From assembly GCA_030673895.1 (NCBI GenBank), contig JAUTCR010000062.1:1-64000 (forward strand): DNA of 64,000 nt, given 5' to 3'. Source of the DNA: Verrucomicrobiota bacterium JB023. Lineage in GTDB: Bacteria > Verrucomicrobiota > Verrucomicrobiia > Verrucomicrobiales > Akkermansiaceae. Positions within the stretch are counted from its first letter, which is position 1; the number at the start of each line of letters is the position of its first letter. A program made the position numbers and the translations under genes. Below, one piece after another: positions 1-7,548 of this stretch. The notes under the pieces were generated by a model. That model had not been told where the DNA came from. It saw only the letters and a program-made list of their open reading frames with translations, and did no database searches.

Positions 1-131
1 GAGAAATTAGGAAGCCCGCTCCTGAAAACCATTGAGGCTATCAGAAAAACCCACCCCAAACTCTGTGAACAATTTATCTAAAAATCACTTGTCAGTTGGC
101 CTCAGTGGTTTGTTCGGCACCGGTTTTGAGT

Positions 132-449
132 TCAAGTTTCCAGTCGGTCTTGCCTACTCTTCTTAGGACTCACCTTAAGACTCCTCAAAGGTTGACCTGC
201 CAACTGATTTGCAAAAACGGCAGCAAAGACAGAAGTCGACACAATTGCCGACAATATCCCACAAAATAGACTTATCACCTGAATCGCATAAGGGCTAATT
301 TTCGCAAATTGGATGAAGTGGGTTAGAATTGCCCCTGGAACAAGGAATGGAAAAGCAACAAGCGACGCTAGTAGAGTGAATAGATACAACTTGAGTCCTT
401 GCCCAAACCAATGAAAAACCCACCGTATTGTTTTGCGTAATGTTATCAC
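132..449 (-). CDS. Small two-helix membrane protein, cassette-borne
   Basis: This is a 105-residue protein of unknown function. Two hydrophobic stretches (about residues 19-45 and 55-82) suggest a small inner-membrane protein; the C-terminus is basic (SPKKSRQDR). I do not recognise a family. The start is a GTG at 449, only 13 bases past the box GTTCGGC that closes the attC-like palindrome at 462-597. The stop at 132 is followed 13 bases later on the minus strand by GCCGAACAA, which resembles the opening box of the other attC-like sites. This compact packing, with almost no 5' leader, is typical of an integron gene cassette. It could be a spurious reading frame, but the hydrophobic pattern and the context favour a real gene. 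Confidence 0.55.
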   Translation of the reverse strand: MITLRKTIRWVFHWFGQGLKLYLFTLLASLVAFPFLVPGAILTHFIQFAKISPYAIQVISLFCGILSAIVSTSVFAAVFANQLAGQPLRSLKVSPKKSRQDRLET

Positions 450-461
450 TACGAATTTTTA

Positions 462-597
462 GCCGAACGTCCTAGCACACACAATCTGACCTGACAAACC
501 AAAAGGCCTCTAAACCATCAACTCGCTCCATCGAAGAGACACCACTCGCAAGTCACCCAGGGCGCGGGTCAGATTTGTGTGCTGCTGCTTGTTCGCC
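462..597 (-). other. attC-like recombination site 1
   Basis: On the minus strand this imperfect palindrome opens with GGCGAACAA (box at 591-597) and closes with ACGTTCGGC (box at 462-468). Long inner arms at 567-583 and 474-491 (GGTCAGATT.GTGTGCT against its complement) pair almost perfectly and enclose a loop of about 75 bases. Terminal boxes, inverted arms and position just downstream of a minus-strand stop codon match the folded attC sites used by integron integrases. The boxes only approximate the RYYYAAC/GTTRRRY consensus, so assignment rests mainly on repetition of the same layout at 1183, 1649, 2344 and 2810. Confidence 0.6.
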
Positions 598-632
598 AGC
601 GCTAGTTAACCCGAGTGCATCAAACCAATCTT

Positions 633-1178
633 CTACTTTGAATCAACTTTCAGCGAAGAGAAGAATTCTTCCCACTCCTTCTCAGTCACAAAGTTGGGAA
701 GCTTCATGTCCCCGATAAGCTTTCGCAGGGATTTGAAGTTCCAGTTGAGTGATAAACCTGCTGGGTTGAATGTCTTGGTTCCGCACAAGAAACAGATGTC
801 CAACTGAGAAACGGGTTCATCCTTAGCGTTGTAGAACACAAAACCATGGTGAGGCCAATGGCAAAGAGACGCTCCATTCTCAGGATGCTTTCCTGTAACT
901 GCCTTTGTAAGAACTTCATACTGCTCTGCTGATAATCTCTTGGTGAATTTAGGAACAACCCCAGAATGCAGCTTGCCATCCTTCAGTAGTGGTCTAAATC
1001 GCTCATCTTTCCGGTAATCGAATAGAAAGACCTTGGCATAGGTTGCACCTTTCGCCCAGTCGGAAACATCCTTCGCAACAAAGTTCCTGTCCACGGTGGA
1101 TTTTTGTTCACCAGAAGGATCTTCACCAAACAACCACTGAGTAGTCAAAAGTAGGAGAAGCAAAGGAAGGTTTTTCAT
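633..1178 (-). CDS. Exported protein with paired His and CxxC motif, cassette-borne
   Basis: This is a 181-residue exported protein of unknown function. Residues 1-18 form a signal peptide (MKNLPLLLLLLTTQWLFG), so it acts outside the cytoplasm. The mature part carries C106, adjacent histidines 110-111 in PHHGFVFY, and a CFLC pair at 129-132. Together these could bind a metal or form a redox site (inference). Proteins with a similar Cys...His-Gly-Phe-x-Phe-Tyr...CxxC pattern occur in several phyla without an assigned function. The ATG at 1178 lies 5 bases after the closing box of the attC-like site at 1183-1287, and the stop is about 36 bases before the one at 462-597. The gene therefore fills one cassette. 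Confidence 0.75.
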   Translation of the reverse strand: MKNLPLLLLLLTTQWLFGEDPSGEQKSTVDRNFVAKDVSDWAKGATYAKVFLFDYRKDERFRPLLKDGKLHSGVVPKFTKRLSAEQYEVLTKAVTGKHPENGASLCHWPHHGFVFYNAKDEPVSQLDICFLCGTKTFNPAGLSLNWNFKSLRKLIGDMKLPNFVTEKEWEEFFSSLKVDSK

Positions 1179-1182
1179 TTTC

Positions 1183-1287
1183 GGCGAACATAGAGCGCAG
1201 CGGCGGCAAGAGCGAGGGAAAATCTCTGATTTTCGCGAGGGATGCCGGGAAGGCTGGAGGCTGCCGTCCGTCTGCCGCGAGTTGTTC
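1183..1287 (-). other. attC-like site at the end of repeat copy 1
   Basis: On the minus strand the site opens with GAACAAC (1281-1287) and closes with GTTCGCC (1183-1189). The arms GCAGCGGCGGCA (1197-1208) and TGCCGTCCGTCTGC (1262-1275) pair completely apart from two bulged bases on one side; bulged bases on one arm are a known feature of folded attC sites. The closing box lies 5 bases before the ATG at 1178. Confidence 0.55.
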
Positions 1288-1655
1288 TGGTTTAGCCTTT
1301 TAGTGGGCTCAGGGCGCGTTTTCGGATTGTTTTGGCGAGTGGGTCACGGGCTTCGTTCAGGGGATTTCCGCGCCCAAGGCAAAAGATGAAGTCAGTGCCA
1401 TCTAGAGCTTGAGTTCATTGCCTGTCGGGGAGGGGAGAGCTTGGTTTTCAGCGGAATTGGAGGGCAAGGATTCTCGGCAGCTCTTTCACGTTCGAGGAGC
1501 TGCTAGGCTTTGTTTTTATGAGCAGGTCTCGAGCGGGACGAACTCGGGTTTCACGGCGTTTCTGGTTTCGTGAGCAAAGGGCCAGAAGATATGTGTTCAG
1601 CTCAAAGAGAAAGGGCTGCGACACGAATTTCGGCACGAATTTTGGGGAGCAGAAC
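1183..1655 (-). repeat. 473-bp non-coding repeat (cassette-like), copy 1
   Basis: This block is nearly the same as 2344-2816: both span 473 bp between equivalent boxes and are identical at most positions, with scattered substitutions and compensating single-base indels. On the minus strand it begins with GTTCTGCTC at the end of one attC-like site and ends with its own palindrome (1183-1287) directly before an exported-protein gene. Short reading frames inside it differ in length and start between the copies, so I regard it as non-coding. It looks like a gene-less cassette inserted twice. It might carry a promoter for the gene that follows; I cannot point to convincing -35/-10 boxes. Confidence 0.75.
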
Positions 1656-1769
1656 GTTAGAGTGCTGCCACCGGACTGACAATGTCCAAATGGACTAATA
1701 CCCGGACAGCTTGCTGGCCGCGATTGATCAACCGGCGCTATCCCGGTTGGCAGCCACGGCTTGTTAGCC
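1649..1769 (-). other. attC-like recombination site 2
   Basis: On the minus strand it opens with GGCTAACAAGCC (box 1763-1769) and closes with AACGTTCTGC (box 1649-1655). The inner arms GTGGCTGCCAACCGG (1743-1757) and CCGGTGGCAGCAC (1662-1674) are complementary with two unpaired bases. The TAA stop of the upstream gene (1764-1766) lies inside the opening box, as often seen in compact integron cassettes. The closing box is the same as that at 2810. Confidence 0.65.
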
Positions 1770-2336
1770 TTTGTTAAGTAGGTTTTCCGGTTCCGCTATA
1801 AGCTCAGGATCAATCCATTCAAAATCGACCACGACAATCTGCCCATCCGAGCCGTTGGTAATCATGTGCTCAACAAGTTTTGTGTCCTTGTCTACCCAGA
1901 ACGAAATCTGGCTACCAGACTCACCACCAATACGATAAAGATCACAAAGGTTACCCATGCAAAATTCTGTTTTGTCGTATTTTGCATTAGCCAGTGAATC
2001 CTGTATCTTCTGAAGAAGAAACTTAGGCTTTGTGGCTTCGATAATCTTGGCAAGCTTTTCACCTTTGATCACTTCGTTGCCTTTACGGACAAAACCTTTT
2101 TCTCCATCAAAAGTGATTACAGTTTGTTTCTTTGAGCCGCCAATTATCTCAATTCGATACTTCGCATCGAAGCAAGTGTTCCTCTGATGAAGAATATAAT
2201 CATCTAGGTCGCTTTCTTCGGATCCTGGCAAAAAAATACTTGTTGCTTTCTCAATCCATGAAGCATTTTGAGGAAATCGGATATTGGGCTCTGCGTTCGC
2301 TATTGCGATGCTAGCGAGAAAACACATCAATCGCAT
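1764..2336 (-). CDS. Exported protein of unknown function, cassette-borne
   Basis: This is a 190-residue protein with a short signal peptide (about 15 residues ending ANA-E), so it is probably exported. The mature part is mixed alpha/beta with a repeated Lys-rich middle (FDGEKGFVRKGNEVIKGEK) and three cysteines near residues 55, 126 and 131. The phrase WVDKDTKLVEHM late in the chain is reminiscent of LolA-like lipoprotein carriers or outer-membrane lipoprotein-sorting proteins, but I would not assign the family from this. The ATG at 2336 lies 7 bases after the closing box of the palindrome at 2344-2448, and its stop overlaps the next palindrome. Confidence 0.7.
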   Translation of the reverse strand: MRLMCFLASIAIANAEPNIRFPQNASWIEKATSIFLPGSEESDLDDYILHQRNTCFDAKYRIEIIGGSKKQTVITFDGEKGFVRKGNEVIKGEKLAKIIEATKPKFLLQKIQDSLANAKYDKTEFCMGNLCDLYRIGGESGSQISFWVDKDTKLVEHMITNGSDGQIVVVDFEWIDPELIAEPENLLNKG

Positions 2337-2343
2337 AATTTTA

Positions 2344-2448
2344 GGCTAACATAGAGCGCAGCGGCGGCAAGAGCGAGGGAAAATCTTTGATTTTCGCGAG
2401 GGATGCCGGGAAGGCTGAAGGCTGCCGTCCGTCTGCCGCGAGTTGTTC
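2344..2448 (-). other. attC-like site at the end of repeat copy 2
   Basis: This site has the same architecture as 1183-1287: opening GAACAAC (2442-2448), closing GTTAGCC (2344-2350), and arms 2358-2369 and 2423-2436 complementary apart from two bulged bases. The closing box here is GTTAGCC where copy 1 has GTTCGCC. In each case it mirrors the opening box at the far end of the following gene (GGCTAAC and GGCGAAC), as expected if boxes travel with the downstream cassette. Confidence 0.6.
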
Positions 2449-2816
2449 TGATTTTGCCTTCGAGTGGGCTCAGGGCGCGTTTTCGGGTTGTTTTGGAGAG
2501 TGGGTCACGGGCTTCGTTCAGGGGATTTCCGCGCCCAAGGCAGAAGATGAGTCAGTGCCAGCTAGAGCTTGAGTTCATTGCCGGTCTGGGAGAGGAAAGA
2601 GTGGTTTTCAGCGGAACTGGAGAGCAAGCATTCTCGGCAGGTCTTTCACGCTGGAGGAGCGGTTAGGTTATGCATTCAGGAGCAAACTCTCGACCGGGAC
2701 GAACTCGGGTTTTGCGGCGTTTCTGATCTCGTGAGCAAAGGGTCAGAAGATATGTGCTCAGCTCAGAGAGAAAGGGCTGCGACACGAATTTCGGCACGAA
2801 ATTTGACGAGCAGAAC
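2344..2816 (-). repeat. 473-bp non-coding repeat (cassette-like), copy 2
   Basis: This is the second copy of the repeat at 1183-1655, with the same length, orientation and position relative to an exported-protein gene. On the minus strand it begins at GTTCTGCTCG and ends with GTTAGCCTAAAATT, 7 bases before the ATG at 2336. Nucleotide differences from copy 1 are spread evenly and do not favour third codon positions of any shared frame as far as I can judge. This supports a non-coding role as recombination spacer, promoter or RNA. Confidence 0.75.
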
Positions 2817-2906
2817 GTTCGAGCACAGGCGACCCGGCCATGTGCTCTCAATTTGAATTTGGACGCTTTACCGGGTCGCCTGGAAGAGTCCCCTGAGTCG
2901 TTAAAG
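2810..2906 (-). other. attC-like recombination site 3
   Basis: On the minus strand it opens with CTTTAAC (2900-2906) and closes with AACGTTCTGC (box 2810-2816). The arms CCGGGTCGCCT (2871-2881) and AGGCGACCCGG (2827-2837) form a perfect 11-bp inverted repeat. A second small inverted repeat (GAGCACA at 2821-2827, TGTGCTC at 2841-2847) overlaps one arm. This is the last palindrome I can find at this end of the array; 2907-3170 shows no integrase gene. Confidence 0.6.
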
Positions 2907-3170
2907 TAAGTGGTGGTTGGAGGGCAGCTACCGGACAACGGCTCAGCTCCGGTATGGAGTGGGATCGGGGGTTAGTTGGGTGGCTTCGATGCCGGTCAAG
3001 AATGTTGATCTCGAGCGCCGGATGATTCGGGAACCCGGTAGTAGTTGGCGCAGCGCAGGTCCTTCTTCTTCAAGCTCTCCCCTCCCCCTCTCGATCTCTG
3101 CTCTCGATAGGTAAAAGAGGGCTAGAGGAAAGTAGAACTGCAAAGGCATGACGTTGAAAGACAAGCGGAG

Positions 3171-3935
3171 GTGGGGGTGACGCTGAACTCCCGGATGCGA
3201 GGTCGAATCAGGTTGAGGAGGAGGGGCACGATGCTTCTTTCGATCTGCGGGGGAGCTATCGTGGCAGTGGTGATCAGCTCATTTTTTCCTGATGCCTATG
3301 AGGCCTCGGTGAGCTTGCGCATTGACCGGATAGAAGCAGCGCAAGAAGATCAAGCGGCGGCTGATGCCTTTTTCCAAGTCGCCTATGAGCCTTCTCCGCA
3401 AGAGAAGGTTACTAGGGAGGGCTTTCTTGTCGCGCTCATTGAGGAAGCTGACGTGGCGAGGCAGTGGCAACTTACGGACGAAGCCATTCTTCAGAAGCTG
3501 AAGAGCGCTATCTCGGCCGAGGCAAGCGAAGATGGGAGAAGGCTCTCCCTTCGCGTGCGCCTGGAGGATGCGGCACTAGCCAAGAGTTTGGTAGAGCGGG
3601 TCGCCCTCTCTTATCGCGAGGCCGAGAACGCGCGTCGGGAGGACGATCTCCAAGCTCAATTAGACGCTTTGAGGTCTGAGATTGAGACACACGAATCTCG
3701 CTACCAGATGTCTGCCCTAGGGGCCGAGCGGGACATGCTCGCGCAATTGCGAGAGCTCTATCAGCAGAAGGAGGAGAGCTGGGAAGGCAGCCGCGGCCCG
3801 GTGAGTCTGGATAGCGCGGCAGAGGTGCGACGAGTCAATGCCGGGCTACCAGGTCGTGTCCTGCTGGGCTCTTTGATTGGCTTGGGGGCTTGGACCTTGC
3901 TACGCCACGAGTCCCCTATCAGGACGAGGCCTTGA
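3171..3935 (+). CDS. Wzz-like chain-length/polysaccharide co-polymerase domain protein
   Basis: This 254-residue protein has the topology of Wzz/exopolysaccharide chain-length regulators: a basic N-terminus, a first membrane helix (about 21-40), a periplasmic region with a helical, charge-rich coiled-coil segment (about 145-205) and a second helix near the C-terminus (about 228-245). These proteins control polymer length or export of surface polysaccharides at the inner membrane. It has no fused or adjacent tyrosine kinase and no polymerase next to it, so the partner must lie elsewhere. The GTG at 3171 is preceded by GCGGAGG; a GTG at 3177 or an ATG at 3195 are alternatives. The family call is from topology and pattern, not from a decisive motif. 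Confidence 0.55.
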   Translation: MGVTLNSRMRGRIRLRRRGTMLLSICGGAIVAVVISSFFPDAYEASVSLRIDRIEAAQEDQAAADAFFQVAYEPSPQEKVTREGFLVALIEEADVARQWQLTDEAILQKLKSAISAEASEDGRRLSLRVRLEDAALAKSLVERVALSYREAENARREDDLQAQLDALRSEIETHESRYQMSALGAERDMLAQLRELYQQKEESWEGSRGPVSLDSAAEVRRVNAGLPGRVLLGSLIGLGAWTLLRHESPIRTRP

Positions 3936-3966
3936 ACAAACGCGGGGGATGGCCACTAGCGGGCCA

Positions 3967-4875
3967 TCATGCCCAGTGATTGGCCAAGGTAGCGAGGACA
4001 GCCTTCTGCGCGTGGAGGCGATTCTCGGCTTGGGTGAAGATAGTGTCGGCGTGAGCCTCGAGCACATCCTCGGTGATCTCCTTACCACGATAGGCAGGGA
4101 GGCAATGGAGGACGATGGCCTCAGGATCGGCGAGAGCCATGAGGTCGCTATTGACTTGGTAGCCGGAGAAGCGGGCTTCCTTTTCCTCTTGTCCTTCCTG
4201 CCCCATAGAGAGCCAGACATCGGTATTGATGGCGTGGCAGCCCTTGGCGGCTTCCGCGACGTCGGTGGTCACCTTGACATTGGGCGCATCGAGCTTCTCG
4301 AGGAAATCCGCTGGCGGCAAGTGCTCCGCCGGACCAGCGAGGACCAGCTCGAAGTTCGCCAAGTGCTTGGCCGCCCACATCCAGGAGATACTCATGTTGG
4401 AGAATCCGTCGCCGACGAAGGCGACGCGCTTACCCTCAATGCTGCCGAGCTTCTCGCGCACCGTCAGGAGGTCGGCGAGGATCTGGCAGGGGTGCTCGTC
4501 ATCGGTGAGGGCATTGATGGTGGGAATGTTGCCAAACTCCGAGAAATCAACGACGTCCTGCTGGGCAAAGGTGCGAATAACGCAGCCGTGAACCATCCGC
4601 CCAAGGACCCGGGCGGTGTCCTTGATGGGCTCGCCGCGTCCGAGCTGGATATCGTTCTTGGAGAGAAACATGGGCGAGCCTCCCAACTCACGGATCCCGA
4701 CCTCGAAGGAGACGCGGGTGCGGGTAGAGGACTTGGTAAAGATCATGGCCCAGGTCTGCCCCGCCAAGGGTTGCTCGGCGTGGTTCCCGCGTCCGTTTTT
4801 CATCTCGACGGCGAGGTCGACAAGCTGACGCAGCTCTTGAGGAGCCAGTTCTTCAATAGAGAGGAGATGTTTCAT
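3967..4875 (-). CDS. argF: Ornithine carbamoyltransferase
   Basis: This cytosolic enzyme of arginine biosynthesis transfers the carbamoyl group from carbamoyl phosphate to ornithine, giving citrulline. The 302-residue product has the carbamoyl-phosphate motif STRTR (50-54), HPCQ (128-131), DVWLSMG (219-225) and HCLP (257-260), in the usual order and spacing for a full-length enzyme. The SMG motif separates it from aspartate carbamoyltransferase. The frame continues upstream to 4983, but the start at 4875 (MKHLLSIEEL) matches the family N-terminus and the extra 36 residues look non-native. No other arg gene is adjacent. Confidence 0.95.
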   Translation of the reverse strand: MKHLLSIEELAPQELRQLVDLAVEMKNGRGNHAEQPLAGQTWAMIFTKSSTRTRVSFEVGIRELGGSPMFLSKNDIQLGRGEPIKDTARVLGRMVHGCVIRTFAQQDVVDFSEFGNIPTINALTDDEHPCQILADLLTVREKLGSIEGKRVAFVGDGFSNMSISWMWAAKHLANFELVLAGPAEHLPPADFLEKLDAPNVKVTTDVAEAAKGCHAINTDVWLSMGQEGQEEKEARFSGYQVNSDLMALADPEAIVLHCLPAYRGKEITEDVLEAHADTIFTQAENRLHAQKAVLATLANHWA

Positions 4876-4989
4876 TTGGCAGAAATGGGAAAGGGCGGAC
4901 CCTGCCTCAAGCCTGCGCCCGATGCAAGCATAGGAAGAGAAGAGCACTGCGAGCGCGCTTGCCGGTGCTCGGCGCACTCTCAACGGGCC

Positions 4990-5709
4990 TCACTTGGGCA
5001 CAACGCCGAGGAAGTTCGCGACGGGATTGAGCTCTCTGAAGTAGAGAGGGTTGTTCCCGCTACCGGTGCGGATCCAGAGGCCGGACGAGGCGCCTCCATC
5101 GAGATTGAGAGCGGTCTCGATGCGACCGCCAAAGGCTGGGCTTGGGCCCTTGAGCGAGCGCGCCAGCTGCGCGAGGGTGATCGGCGGGGTGTAGGCGATG
5201 AACCACTGACCCTTACCATTGGTGGCGATGAAGGTCCGCCGGGCCAGCCGCCGGTCGGAGAGCCCGCCCACCACTTCCCCATTCTCGATAAGGAAGGGAC
5301 CGGATTGCAGAAGCTGGGAGGCCTCGACCCGGCGGGAGTAGAAGGCGGCCGCCCGCTCGATGGCCAGGGTATTAGCCGTCTGATAGACCACTCCCGAGGC
5401 CAGCGCCGACCGCTTGTTGACGGAGCCACTCGTCTTGCCGGAGGCGATGACTTGCCCTAGAGGACGCCCGTCGGGGTGGTAGAATCCCCCGTTGCACCCC
5501 GCGACGCAGCGGTGCTTGCCCATGGCTTCGGCCAGGCTCTCAAAGCGGCCCCGCTCGATGACCTTGAGGCGGTATTGACTCTTATCGAAGGCGTAGAGGT
5601 GCATCGACCCCTTCCGGCCATCAGGCGAGGTGACAAGGTCAGCTCTACGGTATTCCCCGGCGAGAGGCAGCAGCGACAGGGTCAGAATGGCAAGCAGGAT
5701 GAGCTTCAT
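4990..5709 (-). CDS. Exported phosphodiester glycosidase (NAGPA) domain protein
   Basis: This 239-residue exported protein has a signal peptide (MKLILLAILTLSLLPLAG) followed by a single NAGPA/DUF2233-type domain. Family features are NGGFY near residue 75, a SGPFLI segment around residue 135 and ALNLDGGASSGLW near residue 205. The family is named after the human enzyme that uncovers mannose-6-phosphate; bacterial members are thought to cleave phosphodiester-linked sugars, possibly cell-wall or surface-polymer linkages. Its ATG overlaps the stop of the upstream gene as ATGA, so the two are probably translationally coupled. An upstream in-frame start at 5754 would lie inside that gene and is less likely. 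Confidence 0.85.
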   Translation of the reverse strand: MKLILLAILTLSLLPLAGEYRRADLVTSPDGRKGSMHLYAFDKSQYRLKVIERGRFESLAEAMGKHRCVAGCNGGFYHPDGRPLGQVIASGKTSGSVNKRSALASGVVYQTANTLAIERAAAFYSRRVEASQLLQSGPFLIENGEVVGGLSDRRLARRTFIATNGKGQWFIAYTPPITLAQLARSLKGPSPAFGGRIETALNLDGGASSGLWIRTGSGNNPLYFRELNPVANFLGVVPK

Positions 5710-6569
5710 TGTGGTTTCAAGAGAACGTAGTTGCGGACGGATTTGTTCCACCATCGGCGAAGATGACGGGGCCCGCCTTCGATTTTTTCGGAAATGTAGA
5801 GCTCGGCTGACCGGCCGCCGTCGAGATTGAGAGCGGTGAAGATCTTGAAGCCATCGATCGGTTGGGCAGCCAGGGCCCGAGCCAGATTACGCAGCGTGAT
5901 TGGCTCGCTCTGCGCGAGGGCGAAGTGATAGTCGCCATCCCAGAGAAGGAAAGAGCGAACACGGGCCTCATCATTCTTCAGGCCTTCCACGGCTTTGCCC
6001 TCATCGACGAGGAAGGGCCCGCTCTGGAGGACCTGGTAGGGCTCGAAATGGTCGTCCTGCAGCCATTGCTCGAAGCGTTCGCGCCGCGCGATGACTGGCC
6101 TCGCCAGCTTCCGGTCAACATAAAGCACGCCACTCCCCAAGGACGAGCGATTGAGGAAGCCGAATTTCTTGCCGCTCTCATAGACCAGCCCCAAGGGGGT
6201 GCCCTCCGGGGTGAAGAAACCGCCATTGATGGCCGCGAGTGCGCCGCGAGCTGCAGAGACCGCCGTCTCTGCCTGTGAGCCAGGCCCCTGCTCCTGATCC
6301 CAGACCTCAAGGGTGTGCTTGCGGGTATCGAAGGTGACGAGGGTCAACTCCACCCCTGCCGCCCTGCCCTGCCGCATCTTGAGCGGATGGACATGGGAAG
6401 GAGTGGGCACAGGATTCTCGACCGTCGGCGGAGGCGACGTATTGCCTGGGTAGGGATCCACCTGAACAGTCGGAGTGGCCGGCCTCTTGGGCGCCTCAGG
6501 TGCCTCCCGCGCACAGGACAGCACGAATAGGGAAACGACCAAGGAAAGGGGTGCTTTCTTCACAGTCAT
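5706..6569 (-). CDS. NAGPA-domain lipoprotein
   Basis: This 287-residue lipoprotein is paralogous to the next gene. The N-terminus has a lipobox (VLSC-A, Cys at about residue 19) and a proline-rich linker, so the NAGPA/DUF2233-type domain is probably tethered to a membrane. Domain landmarks repeat those of its neighbour: INGGFF, LQSGPFLVDEG and TALNLDGGRSAELY. The start MTVKKAPLSL at 6569 gives the lipoprotein signal; a frame extension to 6644 would overlap trpA and lacks a signal. The tandem paralogues share an ATGA junction, suggesting duplication of a glycosidase and a division of labour between a tethered and a soluble copy (inference). Confidence 0.85.
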   Translation of the reverse strand: MTVKKAPLSLVVSLFVLSCAREAPEAPKRPATPTVQVDPYPGNTSPPPTVENPVPTPSHVHPLKMRQGRAAGVELTLVTFDTRKHTLEVWDQEQGPGSQAETAVSAARGALAAINGGFFTPEGTPLGLVYESGKKFGFLNRSSLGSGVLYVDRKLARPVIARRERFEQWLQDDHFEPYQVLQSGPFLVDEGKAVEGLKNDEARVRSFLLWDGDYHFALAQSEPITLRNLARALAAQPIDGFKIFTALNLDGGRSAELYISEKIEGGPRHLRRWWNKSVRNYVLLKPQ

Positions 6570-6640
6570 AAGGAAGAACCTTGCGGCTTTCGCCCGAAAA
6601 TCGAGCGCGGATTCTGCCTCCCGCAGGAGGGAGCCCCGGA

Positions 6641-7435
6641 TCACCTGATGGCTTGCACCAGGCTGGAGACGAAGCCTCCGACCTTGGCCGCTACCTCCTT
6701 GTCCTCCGCATTGGTCTCGATGGTCTTCACGATGGCGGAACCCACAATGATCCCGTCGGAGACACTGGCTACCAAGGCCGCTTGCTCGGGAGTGGTGATG
6801 CCGAAGCCAACGCAGACCGGAGTCTCCGTGTATTTTTTGATCCGATCCACGGTCTGCCCGATGCCCTCGGAGGGAGCGCCGTGAGCTCCGGTCACTCCTG
6901 TGCGGGAGAGAGCGTAGATGAAGCCTTGGGAGGACTCGGCAAGTAGCTTGACGCGATCCTCCGGCGTGGTGGGAGCGATGAGCTGAATGTGATGAAGGCC
7001 TGTTCCTTCGGCGAGATCGGCATTGCGGGCCGCCTCATCAGGCGGCAGATCGAGCAAGAGGATGCCATCTGCGCCAGCGGCCGCGGCATCGGCATGGAAA
7101 CGCTGATAGCCGTAGGTGAAGACTGGATTGAGGTAAGTGAACAGAACGAGGGGCGTCTCGTGCGTCTTCCGGAAGTCGCGGATGAGCTGGAGCATTTTCT
7201 CCGTTGTGGCGCCAGCTTTGAGGGCCCGGTCCGCAGCCAGCTGATTGACGATGCCATCCGCCAACGGATCGGAGAAGGGAAGACCGAGTTCGATGATATC
7301 AGCCCCAGCATCCGCCAAGGCACAGAGGATCTCCAGCGAGCGTTCGGAGTCCGGATCTCCCCCACTGACATACGCCACGAAGGCCTTGCGGCCATCCTCC
7401 TTCAACTTCGCAAAAGTCGCGTCAATTCGATTCAC
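6641..7435 (-). CDS. trpA: Tryptophan synthase alpha subunit
   Basis: TrpA cleaves indole-3-glycerol phosphate to indole and glyceraldehyde 3-phosphate, and indole is channelled to TrpB. The 264-residue protein is a full-length TIM barrel with both catalytic acids in canonical positions, E49 and D60, within [15 protein letters not shown]. The phosphate-binding segments near the C-terminus (GFGI, GSAIV) are also present. trpB is not adjacent. The end of the gene lies about 70 bases upstream of the NAGPA lipoprotein start, so co-transcription is possible. It is transcribed divergently from trxB across a 113-bp gap. Confidence 0.97.
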   Translation of the reverse strand: MNRIDATFAKLKEDGRKAFVAYVSGGDPDSERSLEILCALADAGADIIELGLPFSDPLADGIVNQLAADRALKAGATTEKMLQLIRDFRKTHETPLVLFTYLNPVFTYGYQRFHADAAAAGADGILLLDLPPDEAARNADLAEGTGLHHIQLIAPTTPEDRVKLLAESSQGFIYALSRTGVTGAHGAPSEGIGQTVDRIKKYTETPVCVGFGITTPEQAALVASVSDGIIVGSAIVKTIETNAEDKEVAAKVGGFVSSLVQAIR

Positions 7436-7548
7436 TGGCGGGAACTTCCACGAAATCCATCCCGGGAGGAAGTCTGGATTCGCAGATCTTCGCTCTTGGC
7501 TCTTCGGCGGGAGGGCATAAGTTCGCGCCTCAAGACTCTCACCATTAT

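Noticed and set aside
1-81. A plus-strand open frame of 26 codons that enters the window and stops at 79-81.
   Set aside because: It is too short to identify and could be a chance open frame. It might be the end of a gene in the reverse orientation, which cannot be judged from inside the window.
67-118. A possible sixth attC-like site (GAACAA near 67, TTGTTCGGC near 110-118, with inner CACT/AGTG arms).
   Set aside because: The inner arms are short and the site may be cut by the window edge. Only the opening box resembles the others.
1448-2938. Small minus-strand reading frames inside both repeat copies with a shared peptide of about 40 residues (starting KFVSQPFL).
   Set aside because: Start sites and lengths differ between copies, and the shared peptide follows directly from the DNA repeat. 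The differences are often non-conservative, as expected for non-coding DNA.
2943-3164. A 73-residue minus-strand frame just outside the last palindrome, which could be a further cassette gene.
   Set aside because: The composition is not protein-like (Arg/Glu-rich low complexity), and there is no palindrome on its other side within the window.
3877-5460. A 527-codon plus-strand open frame opposite argF and the first NAGPA gene.
   Set aside because: It is the antisense shadow of two well-supported genes, with no domain and a composition typical of shadows in G+C-rich DNA.
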